Source of the DNA: Pelagovum sp. HNIBRBA483
Lineage (GTDB): Bacteria; Pseudomonadota; Alphaproteobacteria; Rhodobacterales; Rhodobacteraceae
Assembly (NCBI RefSeq): GCF_040931995.1
Contig: NZ_CP162412.1
Location: 1,426,001 to 1,490,000 of the forward strand
Direction of reading: 5' to 3'
Length of the DNA stretch: 64,000 nucleotides
In this document: positions 54,589-64,000 of the stretch, one piece after another
Layout of the letters: every line of letters begins with the position of its first letter
Position numbering within the stretch: position 1 is the stretch's first letter
The notes under the pieces: model-generated
What the model saw: the letters and a program-made list of their open reading frames with translations, nothing else
The model's database searches: none
What the model was told of the DNA's origin: nothing
Position numbers and translations under genes: made by a program

Positions 54589-55221
54589 ATGGGTTTTCAT
54601 GATATTCAATTTCCGCCGTCGATCAGCTTTGGCGCGCTTGGTGGGCCGGAGCGCCGCACAGAGATCGTAGCGCTTGTTTCGGGGCATGAAGAGCGCAACA
54701 CGCCGTGGGCCCATTCGCGCCGGCGTTATGATGCGGGTGTCGGATTGCGGTCGCTTGATGATGTGGCTTTGCTGATCGATTTCTTTGAGGCGCGGCGCGG
54801 TGCGCTGCATGGCTTTCGGTGGAAGGACTGGATAGACCACAAAAGCTGCGCGCCTTCGGCCACGCCAGAACCGCTGGATCAAATCCTCGGGTTTGGTGAT
54901 GAAGTGCGAACTGACTTTCAATTGCAGAAACTTTATCGCTCAGGCGCTGATCACTACCTGAGGCCAATTTCAAAGCCAGTGGCGAGCTCGGTCATGGTGG
55001 CCGTGGGGGGCGTACAGGTTTGGCCAGAGGTTGATTTTACTCTCGATGCGCTCACCGGCATGGTGCATTTTTTCACGCCGCCGGACAACGGAGCAGAAGT
55101 CACGGCGGGATATGAATTTGATGTGCCGGTACGGTTTGACACGGACCGGCTGGAAACCTCGCTCGCGACGTTCGAGGCGAGCGCGGTGCCGGATGTGCCG
55201 GTGGTGGAGCTGCGCCAATGA
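54589..55221 (+). CDS. GTA g12: distal tail protein (DUF2460)
   Basis: 210 residues from the ATG at 54589 (an ATG three bases earlier is too close to the GGGGGG ribosome site). DUF2460: FHDIQFPPSISFGALGGPER, NTPWAHSRRRYDAGVGLRS, FFEARRGALHGFRWKDWIDH and FDVPVRFDTDRLETSL. It forms the ring joining tube and baseplate. ATGA coupling to g13. Confidence 0.92.
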   Translation: MGFHDIQFPPSISFGALGGPERRTEIVALVSGHEERNTPWAHSRRRYDAGVGLRSLDDVALLIDFFEARRGALHGFRWKDWIDHKSCAPSATPEPLDQILGFGDEVRTDFQLQKLYRSGADHYLRPISKPVASSVMVAVGGVQVWPEVDFTLDALTGMVHFFTPPDNGAEVTAGYEFDVPVRFDTDRLETSLATFEASAVPDVPVVELRQ

Positions 55222-56087
55222 CCGGCTTGGTGGCACATCTGGCAGAAGGGGTGACGACTGTTTGTCGTGCGTGGGAACTTGCCCGTGCGGATGGGGTGAG
55301 GCTGGGCTTTACCGATCATGACGAGAGCCTGAATTTTGATGGGCTGACCTATTCGGCGCAGAGCGGGTTTGACGCGCGAGCGCTGGAGTATGGGCTGGGG
55401 CTCGCCGTGGGCAATAGCGAAGTGCTCGGTGCTTTGAGCGATGCCGCGATCCGCGAGGAAGATATCGCGCTTGGGCGCTACGATGGTGCGGAGGTGACCG
55501 AATGGTTGGTCAACTGGAACGACCCGACCATGCGGCGCATCCGGTTTCGTGGCCGTCTTGGTGAAATCCATCGCGAGGATGGACGGTTTCGCGCTGAACT
55601 TCGCAGCTTGAGCGCTGATTTGGGAACGCCCATTGCGAGGACCATTCAGCCCTTGTGCTCAGCACGGTTGGGCGATGCGCGCTGTGGTGTCGATCTCACT
55701 GCGGGGGAGCGGCAGGTTGAGGGCGCGGTTGTATCGGTTTTTGACGATCGCATCGCATTGAACCTTGACGCCGCGCCGGAAGAGGGTTGGTTCGCGCGTG
55801 GGGTGTTGCAGGTACTGAGTGGGGTGGCTGTTGGCATTGAAACAACTGTTCTGAGCGACAAGATTGCCGATGATGGGTTGCGCGAGATCGCGCTCGAGGA
55901 TGCTTTGCCATTGGTGGGTGGAGATCGGCTGCTGCTAACGGCAGGCTGTGATGGTACCCCCGATAATTGCCAAGCCAAATTTGACAATTTCATCAATTTT
56001 CGGGGCTTTCCGTATGTGCCGGGTGAGGATTGGCGCATGCGTGTGCCGCGCGCGAGCGGCGCGAATGATGGCGGTGCCTTGCGATGA
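55218..56087 (+). CDS. GTA g13: baseplate hub protein, Fe-S cluster candidate
   Basis: 289 residues of the phage BR0599/DUF2163 family: LGFTDHDESLNFDGLTYSA, WLVNWNDPTMRRIRFRGRLG and NFINFRGFPYVPGEDWRMRVP. Four cysteines at C147, C156, C244 and C251 (PLCSARLGDARCG and AGCDGTPDNC) are arranged as in the R. capsulatus GTA hub, where an iron-sulfur cluster was reported. Coupled to g14 by ATGA. Confidence 0.92.
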   Translation: MTGLVAHLAEGVTTVCRAWELARADGVRLGFTDHDESLNFDGLTYSAQSGFDARALEYGLGLAVGNSEVLGALSDAAIREEDIALGRYDGAEVTEWLVNWNDPTMRRIRFRGRLGEIHREDGRFRAELRSLSADLGTPIARTIQPLCSARLGDARCGVDLTAGERQVEGAVVSVFDDRIALNLDAAPEEGWFARGVLQVLSGVAVGIETTVLSDKIADDGLREIALEDALPLVGGDRLLLTAGCDGTPDNCQAKFDNFINFRGFPYVPGEDWRMRVPRASGANDGGALR

Positions 56088-56539
56088 CTGGGGCTTCCGA
56101 GCGCGGACATGAGGTTCTGAGTGAAGCACGTTCATGGCTGGGAACGCCGTACCGACATCAAGGGCGGTGCCGTGGTGCAGGCGCGGACTGCCTTGGCCTC
56201 GTGCTGGGGGTTTGGCAGGAGGTCATCGGACCGCTACCGGAAATTCCGCCCAGCTACAGCGCTGATTGGGGCGAGATGGGACGGCAGGAGGATTTGTGGG
56301 ACGCAGCGCTCCGGCATTTGTGCTGTGTCGATCCCGCGGACGTGCAGATCGGGGACGTGCTGTTATTCCGCATGATGCCAAACGCCATTGCTAAGCACTT
56401 GGGCATCCAGAGTGCCGATGGCGCGATGGCGCAGTTCATTCACGCATATTCTGGGAGGGGTGTTGTTGAGTCACGTCTCTCCGGCTTTTGGGAGCGGGCG
56501 CTTTGTGCGCGCTTCCGTTTTCCCAAAGGGACGAAATAA
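56084..56539 (+). CDS. GTA g14: NlpC/P60 cell-wall peptidase
   Basis: 151 residues. Catalytic Cys36 in GADCLGLVLG, His105 in IAKHLGIQ and a third polar position near His120 (FIHAYSGRGVVES). It should cut peptidoglycan peptides so that DNA can enter the recipient periplasm. The next ATG follows its stop directly. Confidence 0.93.
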   Translation: MTGASERGHEVLSEARSWLGTPYRHQGRCRGAGADCLGLVLGVWQEVIGPLPEIPPSYSADWGEMGRQEDLWDAALRHLCCVDPADVQIGDVLLFRMMPNAIAKHLGIQSADGAMAQFIHAYSGRGVVESRLSGFWERALCARFRFPKGTK

Positions 56540-59500
56540 ATGGCGACGATACTTCTTTCTTCCGTTGGAATGGCAGCGGGTGGCGCGATTGGTGGCTCGG
56601 TTCTGGGGCTTGAAACCGCCGTGATAGGCCGGGCTATCGGTGCCGCGATGGGGCGCCGCATTGATCAAGGGATTATGCAAGGAAGAGCAGAGGCGGATGG
56701 CGATGGGCCGGACCGCTTCCGCCTCTCGGGCGCAAGCGAGGGGCAAGTATTGCCGCAGGTGTTCGGCCAAGCGCGGATCGCGGGAACGATTGTTTGGGCG
56801 AGTGATTTCAAACGTGACCTTGACGGCAGCGCAGGCGGTAAAGGGGGCGCATCTGCGGCCAACGACGGGAGCTATTCGGTGAGCCTCGCATTGGCGCTGT
56901 GTGAGGGCGAGATCAGCCGCGTTGGCAGGATCTGGGCCGAAGGGGAGGAAATTGCCCCCTTGAGCCTGAATATGCGGGTTTATACGGGTTCTGAGACGCA
57001 GTTACCCGATCCGTTAATAGAGGCGGTGCAAACAAATGCGCCGGCCTTTCGCGGTACGGCTTATGTAGTGATCGAGGATTTGAACCTTGGCCGGTTTGGT
57101 AACAGGGTGCCTTCGTTCTCGTTCGAAGTGACACGGCCAAGCCCCGCCGCGCTTCCGCTGTCACAATCCGATCCGGCACGCTTTATCGAAGGCGTGGCGC
57201 TGATCCCCGGAAGCGGGGAATACAGCCTTGCATCAACGCCACTCTACGGTGCGGAGGGGTTTGGTGAGACACGTCCGCTGAACGTCAATACGGCCGCTGA
57301 TGAATCCGATTTTTCGACCTCGCTTAGCGCACTTGATTCCGAGTTGCCGCGCTGCAGCTCAGTGTCGTTGGTGGTGTCCTGGTTCGGGACAGATTTGCGC
57401 TGCGCAGACTGCCAAATCGCGCCGCGGGTCGAGCCCGAAGGTATTGACGCTGAGACAATGCCATGGCGCGTTTCGGGTTTGTCGCGGGGAGTGGCGGATG
57501 TTGTGCCGGTGGAAAATGGCGTTGCGCTCTATGGGGGAACGCCAACGGACCAGAGCGTTATTGAAGCGATTGTTGCGCTGAAGGAAAAGGGTAAGGCCGT
57601 TCTTTTCTATCCGTTCATCCTGATGGCGCAAACTGAAGGGAACGGCCTGACCGACCCTTGGACGGGACAGGCCGGGCAGCCGGCTCTGCCGTGGCGCGGG
57701 CGAATTACGACGAGCCGCGCGCCTAATGTGGCAGGCTCACCTGACGGGACTGCGGCGGCGGCGGCCGAAATATCTCAGTTTCTGGGGGCGGCGCAGGCTG
57801 GCGATTTCGTATCAGGTGCTGGTACGGTGGACTATAGCGGCGCGGCGGATTGGGGTTATCGCCGTTTCATTCTGCATTACGCGCATCTTTGCGCGCTGGC
57901 GGGCGGGGTCGATGCGTTTTGCATTGGCTCAGAAATGCGCGCCCTGACCCAAACGCGCGACGACACGGGAAGTTTCCCATTTGTTGAGGGTTTGCGGGCG
58001 TTAGCGGGGGAGGTCAGGTCCATCCTCGGGCCAAATTGCAGGATCAGCTATGCAGCGGATTGGTCGGAGTACCACGGCTATCAACCGGCGGGCACTAGCG
58101 ACAAGCTTTTCCACCTCGACCCGCTCTGGGCGGATGAGAATATCGATTTCATCGGCATCGACAATTATATGCCGCTTGCGGACTGGCGGGCGCAGACTGA
58201 CCATCTGGATGCGGCAGCGGGCGCGATCCACAACTTGGATTATTTGACGGAGAATGTGGCCGGTGGCGAGGGGTATGATTGGTACTACCACTCTCCCGAG
58301 GCGCGCGGCGCGCAGATCCGTTCGCCGATCAGCGATTATTGGGGAGAGGATTGGGTCTGGCGCTATAAGGACCTTAAAGGTTGGTGGCAGGCTCAGCATT
58401 TTGACCGGATCGGCGGCGAAAAAGCGGCGGTTGCGTCTCCTTGGGTGCCGGAGAGTAAACCGATATGGTTCACCGAACTAGGATGCCCTGCGGTGCATCT
58501 GGGAGCCAATCAGCCGAATGTTTTCGTTGATCCGAAATCGTCTGAATCTGCGTTGCCGTACCAGTCGGACGGGACGCCGGACGCCTTCATGCAGGCGCAA
58601 TATCTGCGGGCAGTCATTGGCTATTACGCTCAACCTGAGCACAATCCCATTTCCTCTTTGACCGGCGCGCCGATGCTGGCATTGGATCGGTGCCATGTTT
58701 GGGCGTGGGATGCACGGCCTTATCCGGCTTTTCCGGCGCAGGGGGATGTTTGGTCGGATGCGGCGAATTACCGGCTAGGGCATTGGATCAACGGGCGCAC
58801 CAGTGCGCGAGGGATGGCAGGGATCGTTGCTGAGCTTTGTGACAGGGCAGGGATCACACGGTATGATGTCTTTGGTCTATACGGGCAGGTCATTGGTTTT
58901 GTCGCTGATCGCGGGCAATCGGCGCGGGAGATTTTGGAGACCTTAGCGGTGCTTCAGCCTTTTGACGTGTTGGAGCGTGAAGGGGTGCTCGTCTTTCGCA
59001 GTGCGGCGCATCGGGAACATTATGCCATTGCGCGTGAGGCGGTGGTGGATATGGGCGCTGACGCGCCAGCAATTACCCGTCGGCGCGGCGCACAGGAGGA
59101 GGGGCTTGGTGCTTTTCGGTTGACCCACTGGGAAGGGCAGGCCGAATACGCAACGCGGGCGGTTGACGTGCGCAAATCACGCGGCGGGGGGGCGGCTGGG
59201 CGCGCCGCGCTCACCGCGGTGCTTACGGCGGAGGATGCCTATCGGTGCGCCGAGCGGCTTCTTGCCGAGGCCAGTGCCGGGCGCGAGGCATTGGCGTTGG
59301 CATTGCCGCCCTCTGCCTGCGTGGTGAACACTGGCGATGTTCTAACCCTCGACGGGGATCAGTCGCGAGAATATCAGGTGACTTCGGTTCTGGATGAAGG
59401 GCACCGGACGATTGAGGCGCTGGCGGTCCATACGGCGCAGGCATCTGAAAGAACGCCCGCGATGCCAGCGCCTGTCGTTGCGAAACGGGTGACAGCGCGG

Positions 59501-60427
59501 CCTGTGGACGGGGTTTTCCTTGATTTACCTTTACTGCGGGAGGGAGACAGCGCCCATCAGCCGTGGTTTGGCGCGACGAATGCACCTTGGCCCGGGGGAG
59601 TGGGGCTGTGGGCATCTGATGCAGGGGATCAGGATTATGCCCTTGTGCGCGCGGTGGATCGCCCTGCGATTATCGGCAAGCTGCTCGACCCTTTGCCCCG
59701 TTCCGAGGCGGGACTTTGGGATCGGGGCGCTGCGGTGCGGGTTAAGTTGGTGAGCGGTCATTTGTCTAGTGTTCCGGCGGCGCAGCTTCTGAGCGGGGCG
59801 AATGCGGCGGCGATTGGGGACGGGCAGAACTGGGAGGTGATGCAGTTCGCGCAGGCCGCGTTGGTCGGGGTAAATACCTATGAATTGGCCGAACGGCTGC
59901 GCGGGCAGGCCGGCACTGATGGTGTGCTGCCGGAGGCTTGGCCCGTTGGCAGCTATTTTGTGCGGATCGATGACAGGCTCGCACAGGTGCCTATGGCGCG
60001 GGACTGGATCGGCGTGACACGAAATTACAGATATGGGCCTGAAGCATCAGGGCTTGCCAGCCCTGCGATGCGCCATGAGGTGCGAGCGTTTTCTGGTGTT
60101 GGTTTGCGGCCGTATCGCGTTTGTCATTTGCGCGCCATGCGCGATGGCAGCGGAGACATCCGGTTGAGCTGGATCCGGCGCACGCGTAGCGGCGGTGATC
60201 ACTGGTCCGAGGCCGATGTGCCATTAGGCGAAGAGCGCGAGGAATATATTATCGAGGCGGTCACTGGTTCGACTGTTTGGCGTCGTTGGGTCGTGGGAAC
60301 ATCTCAAACCACTTACAGTGCCGCGCAGATGGCTGAGGACGGTGCGAGCGGCGCAATGCGCTTTCGGGTCGCGCAAATGTCCGCGCTTTTTGGCGCGGGG
60401 CCAATTTCCGAGGTGGCCGCGCCGTGA
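56540..60427 (+). CDS. GTA g15: baseplate megatron / host-recognition protein
   Basis: 1295 residues, the largest GTA gene. A hydrophobic N-terminal segment (SSVGMAAGGAIGGSVLGLE) is followed by tail-tip beta domains, a GTA TIM-barrel-like domain (about 430-760: GYRRFILHYAHLCALAGGVD, FCIGSEMRALTQTRD, YAADWSEYHGY, FIGIDNYMPLADWRAQ, WFTELGCPAVHLGANQPN) and a phage tail protein domain (about 790-1000). The C-terminal 200 residues may bind the recipient. Length and order match the roseobacter family. A small gene follows with a GTGA overlap. Confidence 0.95.
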   Translation: MATILLSSVGMAAGGAIGGSVLGLETAVIGRAIGAAMGRRIDQGIMQGRAEADGDGPDRFRLSGASEGQVLPQVFGQARIAGTIVWASDFKRDLDGSAGGKGGASAANDGSYSVSLALALCEGEISRVGRIWAEGEEIAPLSLNMRVYTGSETQLPDPLIEAVQTNAPAFRGTAYVVIEDLNLGRFGNRVPSFSFEVTRPSPAALPLSQSDPARFIEGVALIPGSGEYSLASTPLYGAEGFGETRPLNVNTAADESDFSTSLSALDSELPRCSSVSLVVSWFGTDLRCADCQIAPRVEPEGIDAETMPWRVSGLSRGVADVVPVENGVALYGGTPTDQSVIEAIVALKEKGKAVLFYPFILMAQTEGNGLTDPWTGQAGQPALPWRGRITTSRAPNVAGSPDGTAAAAAEISQFLGAAQAGDFVSGAGTVDYSGAADWGYRRFILHYAHLCALAGGVDAFCIGSEMRALTQTRDDTGSFPFVEGLRALAGEVRSILGPNCRISYAADWSEYHGYQPAGTSDKLFHLDPLWADENIDFIGIDNYMPLADWRAQTDHLDAAAGAIHNLDYLTENVAGGEGYDWYYHSPEARGAQIRSPISDYWGEDWVWRYKDLKGWWQAQHFDRIGGEKAAVASPWVPESKPIWFTELGCPAVHLGANQPNVFVDPKSSESALPYQSDGTPDAFMQAQYLRAVIGYYAQPEHNPISSLTGAPMLALDRCHVWAWDARPYPAFPAQGDVWSDAANYRLGHWINGRTSARGMAGIVAELCDRAGITRYDVFGLYGQVIGFVADRGQSAREILETLAVLQPFDVLEREGVLVFRSAAHREHYAIAREAVVDMGADAPAITRRRGAQEEGLGAFRLTHWEGQAEYATRAVDVRKSRGGGAAGRAALTAVLTAEDAYRCAERLLAEASAGREALALALPPSACVVNTGDVLTLDGDQSREYQVTSVLDEGHRTIEALAVHTAQASERTPAMPAPVVAKRVTARPVDGVFLDLPLLREGDSAHQPWFGATNAPWPGGVGLWASDAGDQDYALVRAVDRPAIIGKLLDPLPRSEAGLWDRGAAVRVKLVSGHLSSVPAAQLLSGANAAAIGDGQNWEVMQFAQAALVGVNTYELAERLRGQAGTDGVLPEAWPVGSYFVRIDDRLAQVPMARDWIGVTRNYRYGPEASGLASPAMRHEVRAFSGVGLRPYRVCHLRAMRDGSGDIRLSWIRRTRSGGDHWSEADVPLGEEREEYIIEAVTGSTVWRRWVVGTSQTTYSAAQMAEDGASGAMRFRVAQMSALFGAGPISEVAAP

Positions 60428-60792
60428 GGCAGTGGTCGGTTTCGATCTGTGATCTGGATTTCCTAGTGCGGGCTGCGCTCTGCTGGCAGGAACAAGACCG
60501 TGAGGCGAGGATTGAAGAAACAGTCGCATCAGCCGCTGAGGCGCATCTCTATCGTTCGTCGCGGGGCAGGCCGCATCCGGCATTTGGCAGCGGCGCAATT
60601 ATGGATATTCTAGGCGCTTGTCCCCGAAAACCAACGCAGGTTGGGCTTGATTTCGCTTATCTGGAGATAATGCAGCGCGTCATTGGAACGGTATTGGAGC
60701 ACTATCCGCGGGTACAAGACATGCAGCGCGGGATGGTTGGATCAACGGATAGGCGCGCTGGTTCGAGATCCTCGCCACAATCGGAGCAGTAA
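60424..60792 (+). CDS. DUF7742-like small protein following g15
   Basis: 122 residues, GTG start in the g15 stop. VRAALCWQEQDREARIEETVASAAEAHLYR, RGRPHPAFGSGAIM and FAYLEIMQRVIGTVL fit the small helical protein often found after g15 in roseobacter GTA clusters. The last ~30 residues (VQDMQRGMVGSTDRRAGS...) are unlike the family and lie antisense to the zinc-finger gene, so the true coding end may have been extended by loss of an earlier stop. Confidence 0.75.
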   Translation: MRQWSVSICDLDFLVRAALCWQEQDREARIEETVASAAEAHLYRSSRGRPHPAFGSGAIMDILGACPRKPTQVGLDFAYLEIMQRVIGTVLEHYPRVQDMQRGMVGSTDRRAGSRSSPQSEQ

Positions 60793-61040
60793 CCGAATTC
60801 ATCGCTTTCGATCCGTGCAAGGGCGGCCATGAGCCTTTGCCGCTGCGCCGCGCGGCGCGTGGCTTGTGCCTTCGCCATTGCTTGGTTTTGCAGCGCATCC
60901 ATGCGCGATAAGCGCCCGACAGCTTGTTGATCCAGCTCGACGGTTTTTTGTGCATCCTTGCCACGCGCGTCTTCAACCTTCAGTTCCTCAAGGCGTTGGT
61001 GAATTTCGGCGCGGTAGACTTCGAGATCAGGAGCGGGCAT
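60702..61040 (-). CDS. DksA/TraR-type C4 zinc-finger protein
   Basis: 112 residues. An N-terminal helical part (about 5-80, charged coiled coil LEVYRAEIHQRLEELKVEDARGK) is followed by a C4 zinc finger C85-x2-C88 ... C106-x2-C109 in FGYCSDCGEDLEPARLSVD and PRCMSCT. Short DksA-like members may bind the RNA polymerase secondary channel, but the acidic tip (DxxDxA) of DksA is not seen. It faces the GTA cluster end and overlaps the convergent DUF7742-like gene by 91 nt. Confidence 0.85.
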   Translation of the reverse strand: MPAPDLEVYRAEIHQRLEELKVEDARGKDAQKTVELDQQAVGRLSRMDALQNQAMAKAQATRRAAQRQRLMAALARIESDEFGYCSDCGEDLEPARLSVDPTIPRCMSCTRG

Positions 61041-61122
61041 TTGGATTTATCCGCTTTTCGGTTTAAACTTTCATTTCACACCCTATCTGCGATAGACAGC
61101 AGGCGAAAGAGAGGGCCGAACG

Positions 61123-61932
61123 ATGGCAAATCTGCATAGCAAATTGGCAAAAGTGGACCCGGTGTGGGATCGCATCTGCTCTGAGGCAGAAGCTGCCATT
61201 CGTGAGGAGCCGCTCATGGGGAGCCTTCTGCATCAGGGTGTGCTGCATCATGGCAGCTTTGAATGTGCGCTTGCCTATCGGATCGCCATGAAGCTCGCTT
61301 CTGAAGAGATGTCAGGCCAGATTCTGCGCGAAATTGCAGATGAGTTGTTGAAGGATGACCCCTCGATTTCGGCAGCAGCGCGGGCCGATCTGGTCGCGGT
61401 GAATGAGCGCGACCCTGCCTGCCATCGCTTCATGCAGCCGCTGCTCTATTTCAAAGGATATCAGGCTGTGCAGGCCTACCGTCTTGGTCATGCGTTGTGG
61501 AAGCAGGGGCGCAAAGACCTTGCATATTTCATCCAGATGCGGGTGAGCGAAATCTTTGGGATCGACATCCATCCTGCCGCGAAGATCGGCAAGGGGATCA
61601 TGATTGATCACGCACACTCGATCGTCATCGGCGAAACGGCGGTTGTCGGTGATAATGTCTCGCTCCTGCATTCAGTGACGCTTGGCGGAACTGGAAAAGA
61701 GGACGAGGATCGTCACCCCAAGATTGGCGACGGGGTACTTATCGGTGCCGGTGCGAAAGTGTTGGGCAACATCACCATTGGCTGCTGTAGCCGTATCGCG
61801 GCTGGCTCTGTGGTGTTGAAGGATGTCGCGCCGAATACGACCGTCGCGGGGGTTCCTGCGCGGGTTGTTGGTGCGGCAGGTTGCGACCAACCGTCGGTCG
61901 CGATGGATCAGCTTTTCAAAGATCAGACCTAA
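61123..61932 (+). CDS. cysE: Serine O-acetyltransferase
   Basis: 269 residues. An N-terminal helical domain (VWDRICSEAEAAIREEPLMGSLLHQGVLHH) is followed by left-handed beta-helix hexapeptide repeats (FGIDIHPAAKIGKGIMIDHA, VIGETAVVGDNVSLLHSVTLG, HPKIGDGVLIGAGAKVLGNI). It makes O-acetylserine. The C-terminus is MDQLFKDQT, without the terminal Ile that docks into the cysteine synthase active site in E. coli. cysK follows 59 bp downstream on the same strand. Confidence 0.96.
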   Translation: MANLHSKLAKVDPVWDRICSEAEAAIREEPLMGSLLHQGVLHHGSFECALAYRIAMKLASEEMSGQILREIADELLKDDPSISAAARADLVAVNERDPACHRFMQPLLYFKGYQAVQAYRLGHALWKQGRKDLAYFIQMRVSEIFGIDIHPAAKIGKGIMIDHAHSIVIGETAVVGDNVSLLHSVTLGGTGKEDEDRHPKIGDGVLIGAGAKVLGNITIGCCSRIAAGSVVLKDVAPNTTVAGVPARVVGAAGCDQPSVAMDQLFKDQT

Positions 61933-61991
61933 GACAGCTTCGTCATTCTGTGTTATCGTCTCGAAAGTGCAAAAAATTTCGGGAGAGACGA

Positions 61992-63065
<1,074 letters not shown>

Positions 63066-63082
63066 ATATCTGACTCAAAAAG

Positions 63083-63112
63083 AAAAAGGGCGCCAAAAAG
63101 GGCGCCCTTTTT
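63083..63112 (+). terminator. Terminator between cysK and the E2 gene
   Basis: Perfect 12-bp stem AAAAAGGGCGCC / GGCGCCCTTTTT with an AAAAAG loop, then CTTTTT. Flanking A- and T-runs allow use from both strands. Confidence 0.88.
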
Positions 63113-63128
63113 CTTTTTATAACGGTTT

Positions 63129-64000
63129 TTAGGCCAACATGGCCATTGGATTTTCAAGCCCGTCTTTGATCGCTGCCAGAAGCTGTGCGCCTAGTGCACC
63201 ATCGATCACACGGTGATCGACCGAGAGCGTAACCGACATGACCATAGCGACGGTGAGATCACCATCCGGCCCGACAACGGGTTTTTTCACACCTGCGCCG
63301 ACGGCGAGGATCGCGCCATGCGGCGGGTTGATCACCGCGTCGAAATTGTCGACGCCGAACATGCCGAGGTTGGAGATTGCAAAGCTGCCGCCTTGGTATT
63401 CGTGCGGCGCGAGCTTGCGATCGCGTGCGCGGGAGGCGAGGTCTTTCATCTCTGCGGACAAGACGGAAAGTGATTTTTGATCTGCGTCCTTCAGGACCGG
63501 GGTGAAAAGGCCGCCTTCGATCGCGACAGCAACTGCGACGTCGGAGGGCTTGAGTTTCAGCACACGATCACCCGCCCACACGGCGTTCGCTTCGGGCACC
63601 TGTTGCAGAGCCAGCGCACAGGCTTTGATCACAAAGTCGTTGACCGAAAGTTTGACACCGCGCACTTCGAGTTGCTTGTTCAACTGGCCTCTGAAAGCGA
63701 GGAGATTGTCCAGTTGGATGTCGCGCCGTAGGTAGAAATGCGGGATCGTCTGCTTTGCCTCTGTGAGGCGCGCCGCGATTGTCTTGCGCATCCCGTCAAG
63801 CTTGCTTTCCTCGTATTCCCGTCCTTCGTACATCTTGAGGACGGCGTCGGTGGACGGGCCTGCCGGGAGTGCGGCGGGTGCGGTTTGTGCGGCTGGAGCC
63901 TCGCTTGCGGCGGCTTGCGGGGATGCGGTCGCGCCTTCAACGTCCACTTTGATGATCCGGCCGCGCGGGCCAGAGCCTTTCATCGACGCAAGATCAAGGC
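63129..64000 (-). CDS. Dihydrolipoamide acetyltransferase (pyruvate dehydrogenase E2-type), C-terminal part
   Basis: The frame is open to the right edge, so only the last ~290 residues are present. The start of the visible part (LDLASMKGSGPRGRIIKVDV) is the end of the peripheral subunit-binding domain, followed by an Ala/Pro linker and the CAT core (RLTEAKQTIPHFYLRRDIQL, GGSFAISNLGMFGVDNFDAV). The catalytic DHRVIDG lies near the C-terminus (HxxxDG). The short linker and sequence favour PDH E2 over 2-oxoglutarate E2, without certainty. Lipoyl domains lie outside the window. Confidence 0.9.
   Translation of the reverse strand, partial: LDLASMKGSGPRGRIIKVDVEGATASPQAAASEAPAAQTAPAALPAGPSTDAVLKMYEGREYEESKLDGMRKTIAARLTEAKQTIPHFYLRRDIQLDNLLAFRGQLNKQLEVRGVKLSVNDFVIKACALALQQVPEANAVWAGDRVLKLKPSDVAVAVAIEGGLFTPVLKDADQKSLSVLSAEMKDLASRARDRKLAPHEYQGGSFAISNLGMFGVDNFDAVINPPHGAILAVGAGVKKPVVGPDGDLTVAMVMSVTLSVDHRVIDGALGAQLLAAIKDGLENPMAMLA

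Noticed and set aside
46602-60792. Ordinary prophage
   Set aside because: No integrase, repressor, replication or lysis genes and no att repeats; gene order and sizes match the Rhodobacterales GTA exactly.

Overview
The window looks like chromosomal DNA of a marine alphaproteobacterium of the Roseobacter group (Rhodobacterales). The evidence is GC-rich coding, long chains of genes with 4-bp ATGA/GTGA overlaps, a DMSP lyase of the DddP type, an alphaproteobacterial SOS box (GTTC-N7-GTTC) in front of lexA, a complete Rhodobacter-type gene transfer agent (GTA) cluster, and the order tig / rplI-rpsR-rpsF / fabD-fabG-acpP-fabF-mltG. Assignments were made by reading protein motifs; no database search was run.

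Layout. 1-12.5 kb is housekeeping: the end of a cytochrome c maturation operon (ccmF end, ccmH), a PaaG-like enoyl-CoA hydratase/isomerase, a GNAT acetyltransferase, citrate synthase, glutamyl-tRNA synthetase, ComEC converging on lexA, and a minus-strand trpG-trpD-trpC-moaC-moeA operon. 12.6-22.2 kb holds a YibQ-like protein that appears to have lost its metal-binding histidines, a DUF1127 protein, an HxlR regulator, an arsenic operon (ArsR-ArsC fusion, GAPDH, ArsJ), the DMSP lyase dddP facing arsJ tail to tail, a DUF3445 haem-type N-demethylase candidate divergent from dddP, and an unknown membrane protein. 22.7-26.7 kb has glnB-glnA, the NAD(P)HX repair enzyme and a Hint-domain protein without its usual catalytic residues.

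A tRNA-Leu(UAG) gene (26838-26922) borders an accessory island of about 9.5 kb. A 106-bp IS3-family remnant (27556-27661) and a complete 1.2-kb IS3-family copy in the same orientation (35216-36432) bracket a sulfatase, its formylglycine-generating enzyme (FGE), a LysR regulator and a divergent tripartite tricarboxylate transporter (tctCBA-like). A perfect LysR-type dyad (CATGCC-N5-GGCATG) lies on the likely sulfatase promoter. The complete IS abuts an NCS1 permease that has lost its N-terminus. This island is the best candidate for a little-described system: uptake and intracellular desulfation of an unidentified sulfated organic acid.

37.9-46.4 kb returns to core genes: trigger factor, ribosomal proteins S6-S18-L9, and fatty-acid synthesis with mltG. 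46.6-60.4 kb is the GTA structural cluster g1-g15, all on the plus strand and tightly overlapping, with a small DUF7742-like gene after g15. The window ends with a DksA/TraR-type zinc-finger protein, cysE, cysK and the C-terminal part of a 2-oxo-acid dehydrogenase E2 subunit.
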